In this document: positions 1 to 5,499 of the stretch, in pieces | Layout of the letters: each line of letters opens with the position of its first letter | Numbering within the stretch: position 1 is the first letter of the stretch | Source of the DNA: an uncultured Oscillospiraceae bacterium | Lineage (GTDB): Bacteria; Bacillota; Clostridia; Oscillospirales; Oscillospiraceae | NCBI GenBank assembly: GCA_900764755.1 | Contig: CAAFPE010000062.1 | Coordinates: 1-6,450, forward strand | Direction of reading: 5' to 3' | Length of the DNA stretch: 6,450 bases | Position numbers and translations under genes: made by a program | Notes under the pieces: generated by a model | The model's database searches: none | Told to the model about the DNA's origin: nothing | The model's input: only the letters and a program-made list of their open reading frames with translations

Positions 1-814
1 CAGCTTCCCGGATGCGCCGGAGGGATTCCGGCTCCAGCAAAAACTCCCGCAGGTTCGGGTCCTCAAAGAAGGACATGGGACGCACCTGTGTCGGCCCGGC
101 AACCGCCCACAGCCGCGATGTTGCCAACCGCTCCGCTGTCTGGAGCGCCTTCTCCCGATCCCCCAGATAGAGATAACGGGCGATTGCGTCCCGATAGGAG
201 GAGTCAGCCATGGGCACGCCTTGAATCTCCTCAAAGAGATCTACGGCATCCCTGGCGGTTCCGAACATACAGCAGTGGTTATAGAGCTTCCGCTTAGCAT
301 CGGGATCGTCCTGTGAGAGCTTCTTATTCTGTTCCACCAGCTTTGCCCAGAGCTGCTCCTTTGTCTGCGGTTCCTCCGGTTCATGGTAGGGGTAGTTCTT
401 GTCGTTGTCCGCAAAGGGCATAACGCCCCGCTTGAGGTAATCCATCAGGATGTCACAGAACCGATCCCGCTGGGGGAGGCCGTTCTCAGCCCGGATGCGC
501 GTCTGTTCCTTCGTCAGCGCCTCAATCAGCTCCTGCTCCCGGTGGAGCTGGATGGCGGCCACCGTCATGGCAATCATGTGCTCATCGCTCACATTGCTGT
601 AATACCACTCCTCCAGCCAGGGAAGGATGGTCAGATCCAAAGCCAGCGCCTTTTCATAGTCCAGGTTGAAATAGGCGACCTCGGCCTTGACCGCCGCTAC
701 CTGATGGGGATATTTATCGGCAAAGGATTCCAGCGTGTCCAAGGCTCCTTCTTTGCCATCCATGATCTCATAGCAGACCATGCGGACCTTCTTGGGGAGT
801 TTCACGACATCCAT
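1..814 (-). CDS. TPR-like helical-repeat protein, 3' end outside window
   Basis: I translated this frame by hand from an ATG at 814-812: 271 codons are open to the window edge with no stop, so the C-terminus is missing. A perfect AGGAGG sits 7 bases before the ATG. The protein looks all-helical, without signal peptide or membrane segment, hence cytosolic. Two stretches resemble tetratricopeptide units: residues about 38-62 (AYFNLDYEKALALD) and 207-232 (ARYLYLGDREKALQTAERL), each with the small-Tyr-Gly/Asp-Glu-Lys-Ala-Leu pattern of TPR helices. After the second unit comes GPTQVRPMSFFEDP (about 240-253), which looks like a family signature rather than a catalytic motif. A charged linker rich in Pro and Glu lies around 134-155. 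It is the last visible gene of the operon, 13 bases after the zinc-ribbon gene. A binding or scaffold role is inferred from the repeats; the specific function is unknown. A single hand-counted 60-base line (481-540) is about 63% GC, at the high end for the window. Confidence 0.85.
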   Translation of the reverse strand, partial: MDVVKLPKKVRMVCYEIMDGKEGALDTLESFADKYPHQVAAVKAEVAYFNLDYEKALALDLTILPWLEEWYYSNVSDEHMIAMTVAAIQLHREQELIEALTKEQTRIRAENGLPQRDRFCDILMDYLKRGVMPFADNDKNYPYHEPEEPQTKEQLWAKLVEQNKKLSQDDPDAKRKLYNHCCMFGTARDAVDLFEEIQGVPMADSSYRDAIARYLYLGDREKALQTAERLATSRLWAVAGPTQVRPMSFFEDPNLREFLLEPESLRRIREA

Positions 815-821
815 GTTGACG

Positions 822-830
822 CCTCCTTCA
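822..830 (-). promoter_or_regulatory. Stop codon fused to the Shine-Dalgarno of the TPR-like gene
   Basis: On the minus strand this reads TGAAGGAGG. The TGA stop of the zinc-ribbon gene directly abuts an AGGAGG ribosome binding site, followed by 7 bases and the ATG of the TPR-like gene. A terminating ribosome would cover the next start site, so translational coupling is likely. It also fixes the start at 814. Confidence 0.85.
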
Positions 831-1196
831 GTCTTTTTTCTGTAAGTAATAGGTTCCACACCGGCCCCACAGCCGGGTGTCCAGGTTCTCTTTTCCGATG
901 TCTGCCACCTGCCGAAAGACCGGCGCACCCCGGATGCAGGCTCCCACAAAGTAGAGGGCTCCGCAGCTGCGGCATTGCATATAGTGGCAGACAGTATAGT
1001 GCTGCTCAGCGTCCAGCAGCGCGCCGGTATCCTCCAGTGGGCAGTCACCGGCGTACAGTTCCATGTCACCTTGCCGTTCCAGTTCCATGAGTTTCTGGAG
1101 AAGCTGGTCATATTGGCGGTGGGAGATACTGCTGTCCTCCTTCATCTGTGCCGTCAGCTGACCACAGGAGGGGCAATCCATCGTTTTGCTGTCCAT
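828..1196 (-). CDS. Split zinc-ribbon protein (CPxCG...CxxCG), putative immunity-type
   Basis: This is a 122-residue protein with start ATG at 1196-1194. An in-frame TTG at 1202 would add two residues, but the GGAG at 1208-1205 is 8 bases from the ATG and only 2 from the TTG, so I chose the ATG. Two CxxC knuckles are visible: CPSCG at residues 8-12 and CRSCG at 75-79. These are the likely four ligands of one zinc ribbon, separated by about 62 residues that include a helical, charged stretch (SISHRQYDQLLQKLMELERQ). Right after the second knuckle come ALYFVGACIRGAPVFR and further Cys at 87 and 113; the extra Cys at 52 and 70 may also contribute. There is no DNA-binding helix-turn-helix, signal peptide or membrane segment. 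I do not recognise a named family. The position in a run of immunity-type genes suggests a small toxin-binding protein, which is inference. The stop overlaps the ribosome binding region of the next gene. Confidence 0.82.
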   Translation of the reverse strand: MDSKTMDCPSCGQLTAQMKEDSSISHRQYDQLLQKLMELERQGDMELYAGDCPLEDTGALLDAEQHYTVCHYMQCRSCGALYFVGACIRGAPVFRQVADIGKENLDTRLWGRCGTYYLQKKD

Positions 1197-1204
1197 CTTC
1201 AACT

Positions 1205-1208
1205 CTCC
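1205..1208 (-). promoter_or_regulatory. Ribosome binding site deciding the zinc-ribbon start
   Basis: GGAG on the minus strand lies 8 bases from ATG 1196 and 2 bases from TTG 1202. It begins only two bases downstream of the TAG stop (1213-1211) of the preceding gene. The spacing favours the ATG. Confidence 0.7.
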
Positions 1209-1210
1209 GG

Positions 1211-1681
1211 CTACAAATTACTTTCTACAACCATAACGGTGGTATAGGTCAATGCTGTTTCAATCCATTCCAAGACTGAGAAAAGAAAGGCTGATTCTTT
1301 TTCTGATAAACTTGGCAAACAATCTCGGACAAGGAGTATCCAGCGTTCCCAGTCCTCTTTCCCAATCCAGTTATCAAAGCAAAGGTCAAATTCTTCCTGT
1401 ACTTCTCCATTGGTGGGGTCCTTAACCGGAAAGATTTGTTTCAGCGTGGGGATCAGCAGTTGCTCACAGTCCGGCCAGCCAATGGTGAGGATGGAGCGGT
1501 AGCAGTTCCAGTCCTCCCACTGCGGGTCATTCCCACAGTCTGGACGAAGGGGCATGAAGGCCATGTGGATCTTCTCGCCACTCTGGGTGTATAGGCGTGG
1601 AGTGAGGCCGATCTGCCTTTCCCGGCTCTTGGGCGGCAAGAAGCCATGGTAGATTGGGGCGGCCAGAGTTTCATCCTTCAT
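1211..1681 (-). CDS. Uncharacterised 156-aa acidic protein with FDNWIGKEDW motif
   Basis: I do not recognise a named family. The ATG at 1681 follows a GGAG (1693-1690) with 8 bases of spacing, and the gene starts 18 bases after the FGE-like gene. The protein is soluble, acidic and Trp-rich. Visible marks are an N-terminal beta-like half (to about residue 65), a central EEFDLCFDNWIGKEDWERW (about 97-113), a helical tail beginning SLSEKESAFLFSVLEWIETAL (about 124-144), and an ending TYTTVMVVESNL. The hydrophobic VMVVES strand just before the C-terminus is reminiscent of endings in other small orphan proteins of immunity arrays, but this is memory, not a database match. No catalytic motif, signal peptide or membrane segment is seen. 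The DNA is distinctly AT-richer than its neighbours: one hand-counted 60-base line (1261-1320) is about 37% GC, which hints at separate acquisition. An immunity-type role is inferred only from the neighbourhood. Confidence 0.8.
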   Translation of the reverse strand: MKDETLAAPIYHGFLPPKSRERQIGLTPRLYTQSGEKIHMAFMPLRPDCGNDPQWEDWNCYRSILTIGWPDCEQLLIPTLKQIFPVKDPTNGEVQEEFDLCFDNWIGKEDWERWILLVRDCLPSLSEKESAFLFSVLEWIETALTYTTVMVVESNL

Positions 1682-1699
1682 TTGTTGTTCTCCATTCTA

Positions 1700-2668
1700 T
1701 CAGTTCACATCCACCCGGATAATAGGTCGGTAGAAGTCATAGTCGCCGTTCAGTTCCTTGTCCTCCTGCACTTCCGGCTTGCAGTGAGGCGAACAGGGCA
1801 GGAAACCGAGGAAAATTCCAAGTCCGCCGCAGATGCCGCGCCCGCCATCACCGCCGCAGGTGGTAAACTGCTCGGCCTTCACGACCTCCCGCATATAGGG
1901 GTCATAGGCGATGGACACTCCGAAGAAGTTAGGCTCCTCCATATCGAAGGGCTTGTCCTCATCCTCCGGGCTTTCGAAGTGGTGCAGGTGCATGGAGTAG
2001 TCCATTCCATCTCCCCAGGGGAACAGGGTGCGGCACCCACTGCCGCACAGATAGGCCCACTCGTCTGCCGTAGGCAGCGAGAGACCCTGCTTTTCCAGCC
2101 CGGCAAGGAGTTCATCGTAATCAGTGCGGTTATAGATACAGATCTGAAAGCCCTTTTCCGTCCGCTCAATGCGGGCTGACTGGTGCATAGTAAGGCTGTC
2201 AAGGTCGCTCCAGGCAAACTCCCGGAACTTCTTCAGCCAGTCAGGATGGGCGGTTAGCCTGGGATCGGCCATTGTGACCGGCTCCCAGCACAGTTCCTCC
2301 AACTCCCGGCCCACCAGCATAGGGCCAATAGCTGCCTGCCGAACGGGAGCCATGCTTTCCCGGATCATATCCTCTGGGTCCTGTTCCATCTCCCATTCCT
2401 GGAACAGATAGTCCAGTTCCTCTCGGCTGTCCTGATCCAGCCCGACGGCGAACCGTTCCCAGCCCAGGGTGACGGTATCGCCGGGAACGAAAACATACTC
2501 CCGGCCATCTTTCTCGAATATGCCGGTGGTGCTGCTCTGGCCCCAGCGGTCAAAGGTATGCAGGCCAAGAAAGGTCATATCATAACGAGTAGCCAAGCTT
2601 TCCATCAGCGCCTGCTTCTCGGTGGTTTCCATTTGATTGAATTGGGTACGAAATAGTCTTTCGTTCAT
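1700..2668 (-). CDS. Formylglycine-generating-enzyme-fold (SUMF1/EgtB-like) protein, likely non-catalytic
   Basis: This is a 322-residue protein starting at ATG 2668, with a TAGGAGG ribosome binding site 7 bases upstream. The core signature of the FGE-sulfatase/SUMF1 superfamily is visible: LSLPTADEWAYLCGSGC (about 196-212) followed by LFPWGDG (215-221), the usual LPTExEWEYA...FPWGD. An earlier GREYVFVPGDTVTLGW (55-70) matches the family's typical N-terminal strand with VPGG...MG. Residues 247-263 (NFFGVSIAYDPYMREVV) align in position with the family's N-x-FGLYDMxGNVWEW. The end FYRPIIRVDVN (312-322) corresponds to GFRPVR. The N-terminal 50 residues are an extra segment. Between 271 and 297 lies an unusual Gly/Cys-rich stretch with Cys 271, 280, 292 and 296. 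The paired copper-binding Cys arrangement of true FGE and the iron His triad of EgtB are not evident, so sulfatase maturation or ergothioneine chemistry is unlikely. A binding role, perhaps immunity, is inferred. Confidence 0.82.
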   Translation of the reverse strand: MNERLFRTQFNQMETTEKQALMESLATRYDMTFLGLHTFDRWGQSSTTGIFEKDGREYVFVPGDTVTLGWERFAVGLDQDSREELDYLFQEWEMEQDPEDMIRESMAPVRQAAIGPMLVGRELEELCWEPVTMADPRLTAHPDWLKKFREFAWSDLDSLTMHQSARIERTEKGFQICIYNRTDYDELLAGLEKQGLSLPTADEWAYLCGSGCRTLFPWGDGMDYSMHLHHFESPEDEDKPFDMEEPNFFGVSIAYDPYMREVVKAEQFTTCGGDGGRGICGGLGIFLGFLPCSPHCKPEVQEDKELNGDYDFYRPIIRVDVN

Positions 2669-2675
2669 AGCAAGT

Positions 2676-2682
2676 CCTCCTA
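2676..2682 (-). promoter_or_regulatory. Stop codon embedded in a Shine-Dalgarno (TAGGAGG)
   Basis: The TAG stop of the GGMGSFNDL gene forms the first three bases of TAGGAGG, the ribosome binding site of the FGE-like gene, which starts 7 bases further on. This is a compact operon junction that favours coupled translation and confirms the ATG at 2668. Confidence 0.88.
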
Positions 2683-3090
2683 CAGCCTATCCAGATTCTC
2701 CTGTAGATCGCCCTGCATCAAGTGTTGGGCAATGGCTTGGTTCAGTGCCTTATGGGGGTGATAGGCTGCCTGCTCTACATCGTGGAGGCACTCCGCCATC
2801 AATGCCTCTGGCGAAATGCCTTCCCGTTTGGCATAAAGATGGCCGAAGGCATAGCACACAGACTTTAGAAAGTCAAAAATGTAGTCGTGATTTCCGCGCA
2901 TACTGGGCAGATCATTGAATGAACCCATACCACCGTATGCCCGAAGATGATGGGCAACCTCCCGCCGCTGGTTCCAGTCCTGAATGTCCCGCTCCAACCA
3001 GTCGATCCAGTTCTTGAATTCCGGATGGTCTGCCTGAAGGATTGAGCGCAGACAGATCAGAGCCTCAGTATAAATATCTGTCTGTTTCAT
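2680..3090 (-). CDS. Small helical protein with GGMGSFNDL motif (DUF6966-like)
   Basis: This is a 136-residue protein. ATG 3090 is preceded by GGAGG (3101-3097) with 6 bases of spacing, and it lies 14 bases after the previous gene's TAG. The protein is predicted mostly alpha-helical and soluble. The order is an amphipathic helix with NWIDWLERDIQDW (about 27-39), then AYGGMGSFNDLPSM (51-64), then a helical half (70-135) with many His. A Trp-rich helix followed by a GGMGS-N-DL turn fits my recollection of DUF6966 proteins, small orphan proteins often found in immunity-rich neighbourhoods. That family name is from memory and needs a profile search. There is no obvious catalytic site. The function is unknown; a toxin-neutralising role is inferred from context. 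Its stop codon is built into the ribosome binding site of the FGE-like gene. Confidence 0.82.
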   Translation of the reverse strand: MKQTDIYTEALICLRSILQADHPEFKNWIDWLERDIQDWNQRREVAHHLRAYGGMGSFNDLPSMRGNHDYIFDFLKSVCYAFGHLYAKREGISPEALMAECLHDVEQAAYHPHKALNQAIAQHLMQGDLQENLDRL

Positions 3091-3104
3091 CAGATTCCTC
3101 CCAA

Positions 3105-3797
3105 CTATTTTCCGAAATGCTCCAGATATAAATCCCGCACAGAATAAGGACCTACAAGGTTCGTTTCCTGCCGGCCATCCCAGGAATACACATGAATTTT
3201 GCCTTCATCCCCAATGTATTGCTGATCCTCAAAGGGCGCAGGAAAGGGAAATCTCTCTACCACGCTCCAGTCAATCTTGAGTTTCAGCCCATCAAGCTCC
3301 TCGCGCTTGAGCCTTTTGAAGTTAAACACCAATGCTGCCCCAATCCCATCGAACAGCAAGTCTGCGTATTCTCTGGGGGTGATGCTTTCGCTCACATTGG
3401 CGGCATCAATATTGACATCCAGAACCTTGTTGCCGCAGTTTGTCCAGATTTTATCGGGAGAGAACCAGGTGGTGCGTTCCTCAGAGTCTGCAAAGTCCTC
3501 ACGGGGATACCATCCGTTTGCGCTGTCCGGCTTGACGCCTTCCCGAAGCGGCCCGTTGTACGGGGAAAGCGGATAATACCGGTGCCGCACCGAATCAAAT
3601 CGGCCAAAGGCAATTTTCAGCAGATACTTGTGCTTTTCACTACGCATGAGCTTATGGGGCTTCACGATATGTTCTTCGATCAAGCTCCAAATGTACTCAT
3701 CTACATGGATGGATACACGGGGACGGCTGAATAGTGTGATTTTGTTGGTGTCTGTATCCACATTGAGCCAGACACGATTGATCTCAACCATTGTCAT
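3105..3797 (-). CDS. Uncharacterised 230-aa protein, coupled to the propeller gene
   Basis: No family is recognised. The first ATG (3797-3795) overlaps the TGA stop of the propeller gene as ATGA. A second in-frame ATG two codons later (3791) gives 228 residues and sits 6 bases from a weak GTGGA, so either may be used. There is no strong Shine-Dalgarno, in contrast with most genes of the array, so translation probably depends on the upstream gene. The protein looks alpha/beta and soluble: an N-terminal strand pair (INRVWLNVDTDTNKITLF), a Tyr/Pro-rich middle (RYYPLSPYNGPLREG, about 73-87), NGWYPREDFADSEERTTWFS (94-113), KIWTNCGNKVLDVNID (116-131), a helix ITPREYADLLFDGIGAALVFNF (139-160), and a C-terminal beta region with KIHVYSWDGRQE (200-211). 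There are no membrane segments, and the single Cys is at 121. GC is lower than in the flanks (about 45% in hand-counted 3181-3240). A partner role to the propeller protein is inferred from the overlap. Confidence 0.82.
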   Translation of the reverse strand: MTMVEINRVWLNVDTDTNKITLFSRPRVSIHVDEYIWSLIEEHIVKPHKLMRSEKHKYLLKIAFGRFDSVRHRYYPLSPYNGPLREGVKPDSANGWYPREDFADSEERTTWFSPDKIWTNCGNKVLDVNIDAANVSESITPREYADLLFDGIGAALVFNFKRLKREELDGLKLKIDWSVVERFPFPAPFEDQQYIGDEGKIHVYSWDGRQETNLVGPYSVRDLYLEHFGK

Positions 3798-4744
3798 TCC
3801 ACGCTTTCACCAAGTACCCCGCCATAGAGAACGCCGTTTTTCCCGAGGAACAGCATCTGGCTGCAAAGCAGGCTGCACTGCTCCACAGCGACTTTGTTTC
3901 CATCACAGGTGGGAATAGCCTCCCGCTTTTGCCCAAGGCGATCACCATGAGCGGTAAGGAAGTAGAATTTGTTATGTTCCTGATACCCGCCCTGAAACAG
4001 AAAAGTATCACCAGACGGGGCAACAGAAAAAGCTCCGCTTCCTTCGATTGGCAGTTCAAACACAAGATCCTCTTTGAAGGTCGTCCGCACCAGCTGGAAT
4101 TCATCGTAATAATAGAACCACAGGTTTTCTTCTTCGTCCAGGCTGATGGCATAGCAGTCATAGATGGAATACTTCTCATTCTTCCAGAGAGGAGTTCCCT
4201 CCGATGTCCATGCAATCAGGCCGCAAGCACCCAGAGGTTCATCCCAACCGTAATTACCAAATACACCTTCGTCAAAGTAGCTGGTAATGATGGTGCCATC
4301 TTTTTTTACCACACAATCTTGAATGCCATCCCCCAGGCAGAAACGGGACAGCACAGTTCCGTCCCGGCTGACGATCCAGGCGTTCTGGTCAGGGCCGTTT
4401 TTCCGATAGGCGCATCTTGCCCCCAGCAGAAGGAAGTGATCACCTGCGGGCCGCAAATAATGGAACTGGAACTTCAAGAGGCCAAGAGGAAACAGCGTCG
4501 TTTCCAGCACCCGCTGTTCCGCCCAATCCAGCTGGATTTCCACTGCGGTATAGGTGGAAGGTGTGCTGAGCAAGTCCTTACCCTGTGTTTCGGACGGCTG
4601 TTCCATGAGAAGATAGACTTTTCCATCCCTTGCCGTGAAAAAGTCTGTCACCTCTGTGCCCTCCAGACGGTTTTCCCGGCGCAGCTGGTCCAGGTCAATG
4701 ATGGGGAACAACGGCAGATTTTTGGCTTTTATAGGTTTGTTCAT
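3794..4744 (-). CDS. Predicted beta-propeller protein with DEGVFGNYGW signature
   Basis: This is a 316-residue protein. ATG 4744 follows AGGAGG (4757-4752) with 7 bases of spacing. It is built from repeated short beta-strands ended by D/G turns: FFTARDGKVYLL (35-46), AWIVSRDGTVLSRF (122-135), DCVVKKDGTIITSYFDEG (143-160), LIAWTSEGTPLWK (176-188), AISLDEEENLWFYYYDE (199-215), AFSVAPSGDTFLFQGG (238-253) and FYFLTAHGDRL (260-270). This spacing of about 30-45 residues is typical of a propeller. The segment GDGIQDC...TSYFDEGVFGNYGWDEPLGACGL is a strong conserved-looking signature, which I recall from uncharacterised propeller-like proteins in Actinobacteria and Firmicutes. There is no signal peptide, so it is cytosolic, unlike most sugar-binding propellers. 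It starts 21 bases after the Imm51/DUF6881 gene and overlaps the following gene by 4 bases. The function is unknown; protein-binding immunity or a scaffold is inferred. Confidence 0.85.
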   Translation of the reverse strand: MNKPIKAKNLPLFPIIDLDQLRRENRLEGTEVTDFFTARDGKVYLLMEQPSETQGKDLLSTPSTYTAVEIQLDWAEQRVLETTLFPLGLLKFQFHYLRPAGDHFLLLGARCAYRKNGPDQNAWIVSRDGTVLSRFCLGDGIQDCVVKKDGTIITSYFDEGVFGNYGWDEPLGACGLIAWTSEGTPLWKNEKYSIYDCYAISLDEEENLWFYYYDEFQLVRTTFKEDLVFELPIEGSGAFSVAPSGDTFLFQGGYQEHNKFYFLTAHGDRLGQKREAIPTCDGNKVAVEQCSLLCSQMLFLGKNGVLYGGVLGESVE

Positions 4745-4765
4745 AGTGTCTCCTCCTGGTTCCTT

Positions 4766-5476
4766 TCATGCTCCATCATAGGTGTGGCTTTCCCAGATGG
4801 CCTCAAATTCCGCTTTCTCTATGATGCAGGCGTGGAATTCCTCGCCCCAGACATGGGCGTTCAATTCCTCCACGGTGGGGATCGGCGTGATCTCGATGAC
4901 ACCGTCGTAAAGGTCATGGATGTTGTGGGTGCGGCCATCTGCAAAAATGTCGATGGAGCGATGGGCCAGCCGCTCATTTTCGGTATCCACTTCATAGAGG
5001 ATGACCGCTGGTTCACCCTCCGGTGCGCCCTCCCAAAAGAGCTTGATGTACTCGATCTTGCCAAGATAAGTCCGCATCGCTTTTTCATCGGCACAGGCTA
5101 CTCGGATCATTTTGGCCAGCATCATCAAATCGTCGATGTATTGGGAATACACGCAGAACACATCCTCGTCAGAGTCGAAGTGAAACAGACCCACACCGCT
5201 GTTGTTTTCCTCGAACTCCCGTATCACGCCCCGGACCAGCCGCTCCCAGTCTCCGCTGCTTCCAGTCAGTCCCAGCCGACGGAATTCTTCCGTCCGGAAT
5301 CCATCGTTGATTTTCAGCAGAAGGGAGATGGCATAGGGGTGGTGGGGAATGAGGAAGAATGGCGCGATCTGCTCCGGCTTCACCCAGATTTTGAAAGGCG
5401 GACGCGGATCGGGTATCCAGGGCAGCATCTCCCACTGGTTGTCCGGTCTGTTTCCGTATTGGGAAAAGTCTTTCAT
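4766..5476 (-). CDS. Two-domain protein: Imm51-like plus DUF6881-like
   Basis: This is a 236-residue protein. I chose ATG 5476, which has GAGGG 5 bases upstream and lies 23 bases after the previous stop; the longer frame begins with TTG at 5533 and would overlap the preceding gene by 34 bases with low-quality sequence. Residues about 27-132 resemble immunity protein 51: YAISLLLKINDG, then GSSGDWERLVRGVIREF (72-88), then FHFDSDEDVFCVYSQYIDDLMMLAKMI, matching the family pattern G-x-DWE-L...F-D-E-x-MFCAYS...L-x-LA. Residues about 139-231 resemble DUF6881: KIEYIKLFWEGAPEGEPAVI, then SIDIFADGRTHN, PIPTVEELNAHVWGEEFHAC and FEAIWE. These match M-EYIKV-W...P-LYSE...R-VEIF-DGR...PIP-xEEIN...EEI...EFE-xWE. 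The protein is acidic and lacks membrane segments. Imm51 is an established polymorphic-toxin immunity family; DUF6881 has no known activity. Both assignments are from pattern memory. The protein probably binds toxin domains in the cytosol. Confidence 0.88.
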   Translation of the reverse strand: MKDFSQYGNRPDNQWEMLPWIPDPRPPFKIWVKPEQIAPFFLIPHHPYAISLLLKINDGFRTEEFRRLGLTGSSGDWERLVRGVIREFEENNSGVGLFHFDSDEDVFCVYSQYIDDLMMLAKMIRVACADEKAMRTYLGKIEYIKLFWEGAPEGEPAVILYEVDTENERLAHRSIDIFADGRTHNIHDLYDGVIEITPIPTVEELNAHVWGEEFHACIIEKAEFEAIWESHTYDGA

Positions 5477-5481
5477 GTAAT

Positions 5482-5486
5482 CCCTC
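5482..5486 (-). promoter_or_regulatory. Ribosome binding site deciding the Imm51/DUF6881 start
   Basis: GAGGG on the minus strand, 5 bases before ATG 5476. It supports the 236-residue protein over the 255-residue TTG-initiated alternative. Confidence 0.7.
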
Positions 5487-5499
5487 GCTTTCCGGCACA

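Noticed and set aside
815..827. T-rich stretch at 834-839 near the zinc-ribbon/TPR junction as a terminator
   Set aside because: The run is A on the transcribed strand and encodes the Lys-Lys end of the zinc-ribbon protein. No GC-rich hairpin precedes it.
383..1090. A 235-codon open frame on the plus strand at the left end
   Set aside because: It is antisense to the TPR-like and zinc-ribbon genes and crosses their junction. It has no domain signal and its C-terminal part is low-complexity Arg/Pro/Ala-rich shadow sequence.
1646..2179. A 177-codon plus-strand frame opposite the FGE-like gene
   Set aside because: It overlaps the LPTADEWAYL/FPWGDG-encoding region on the other strand and spans an operon junction; no family features are visible in it.
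4301..4307. Run of seven T (A7 on the coding strand) in the propeller gene, a possible slippage or frameshift site
   Set aside because: The reading frame continues cleanly through it (Val-Val-Lys-Lys-Asp-Gly) into conserved-looking sequence, and one A7 tract without a downstream hairpin or alternative frame product is weak evidence.
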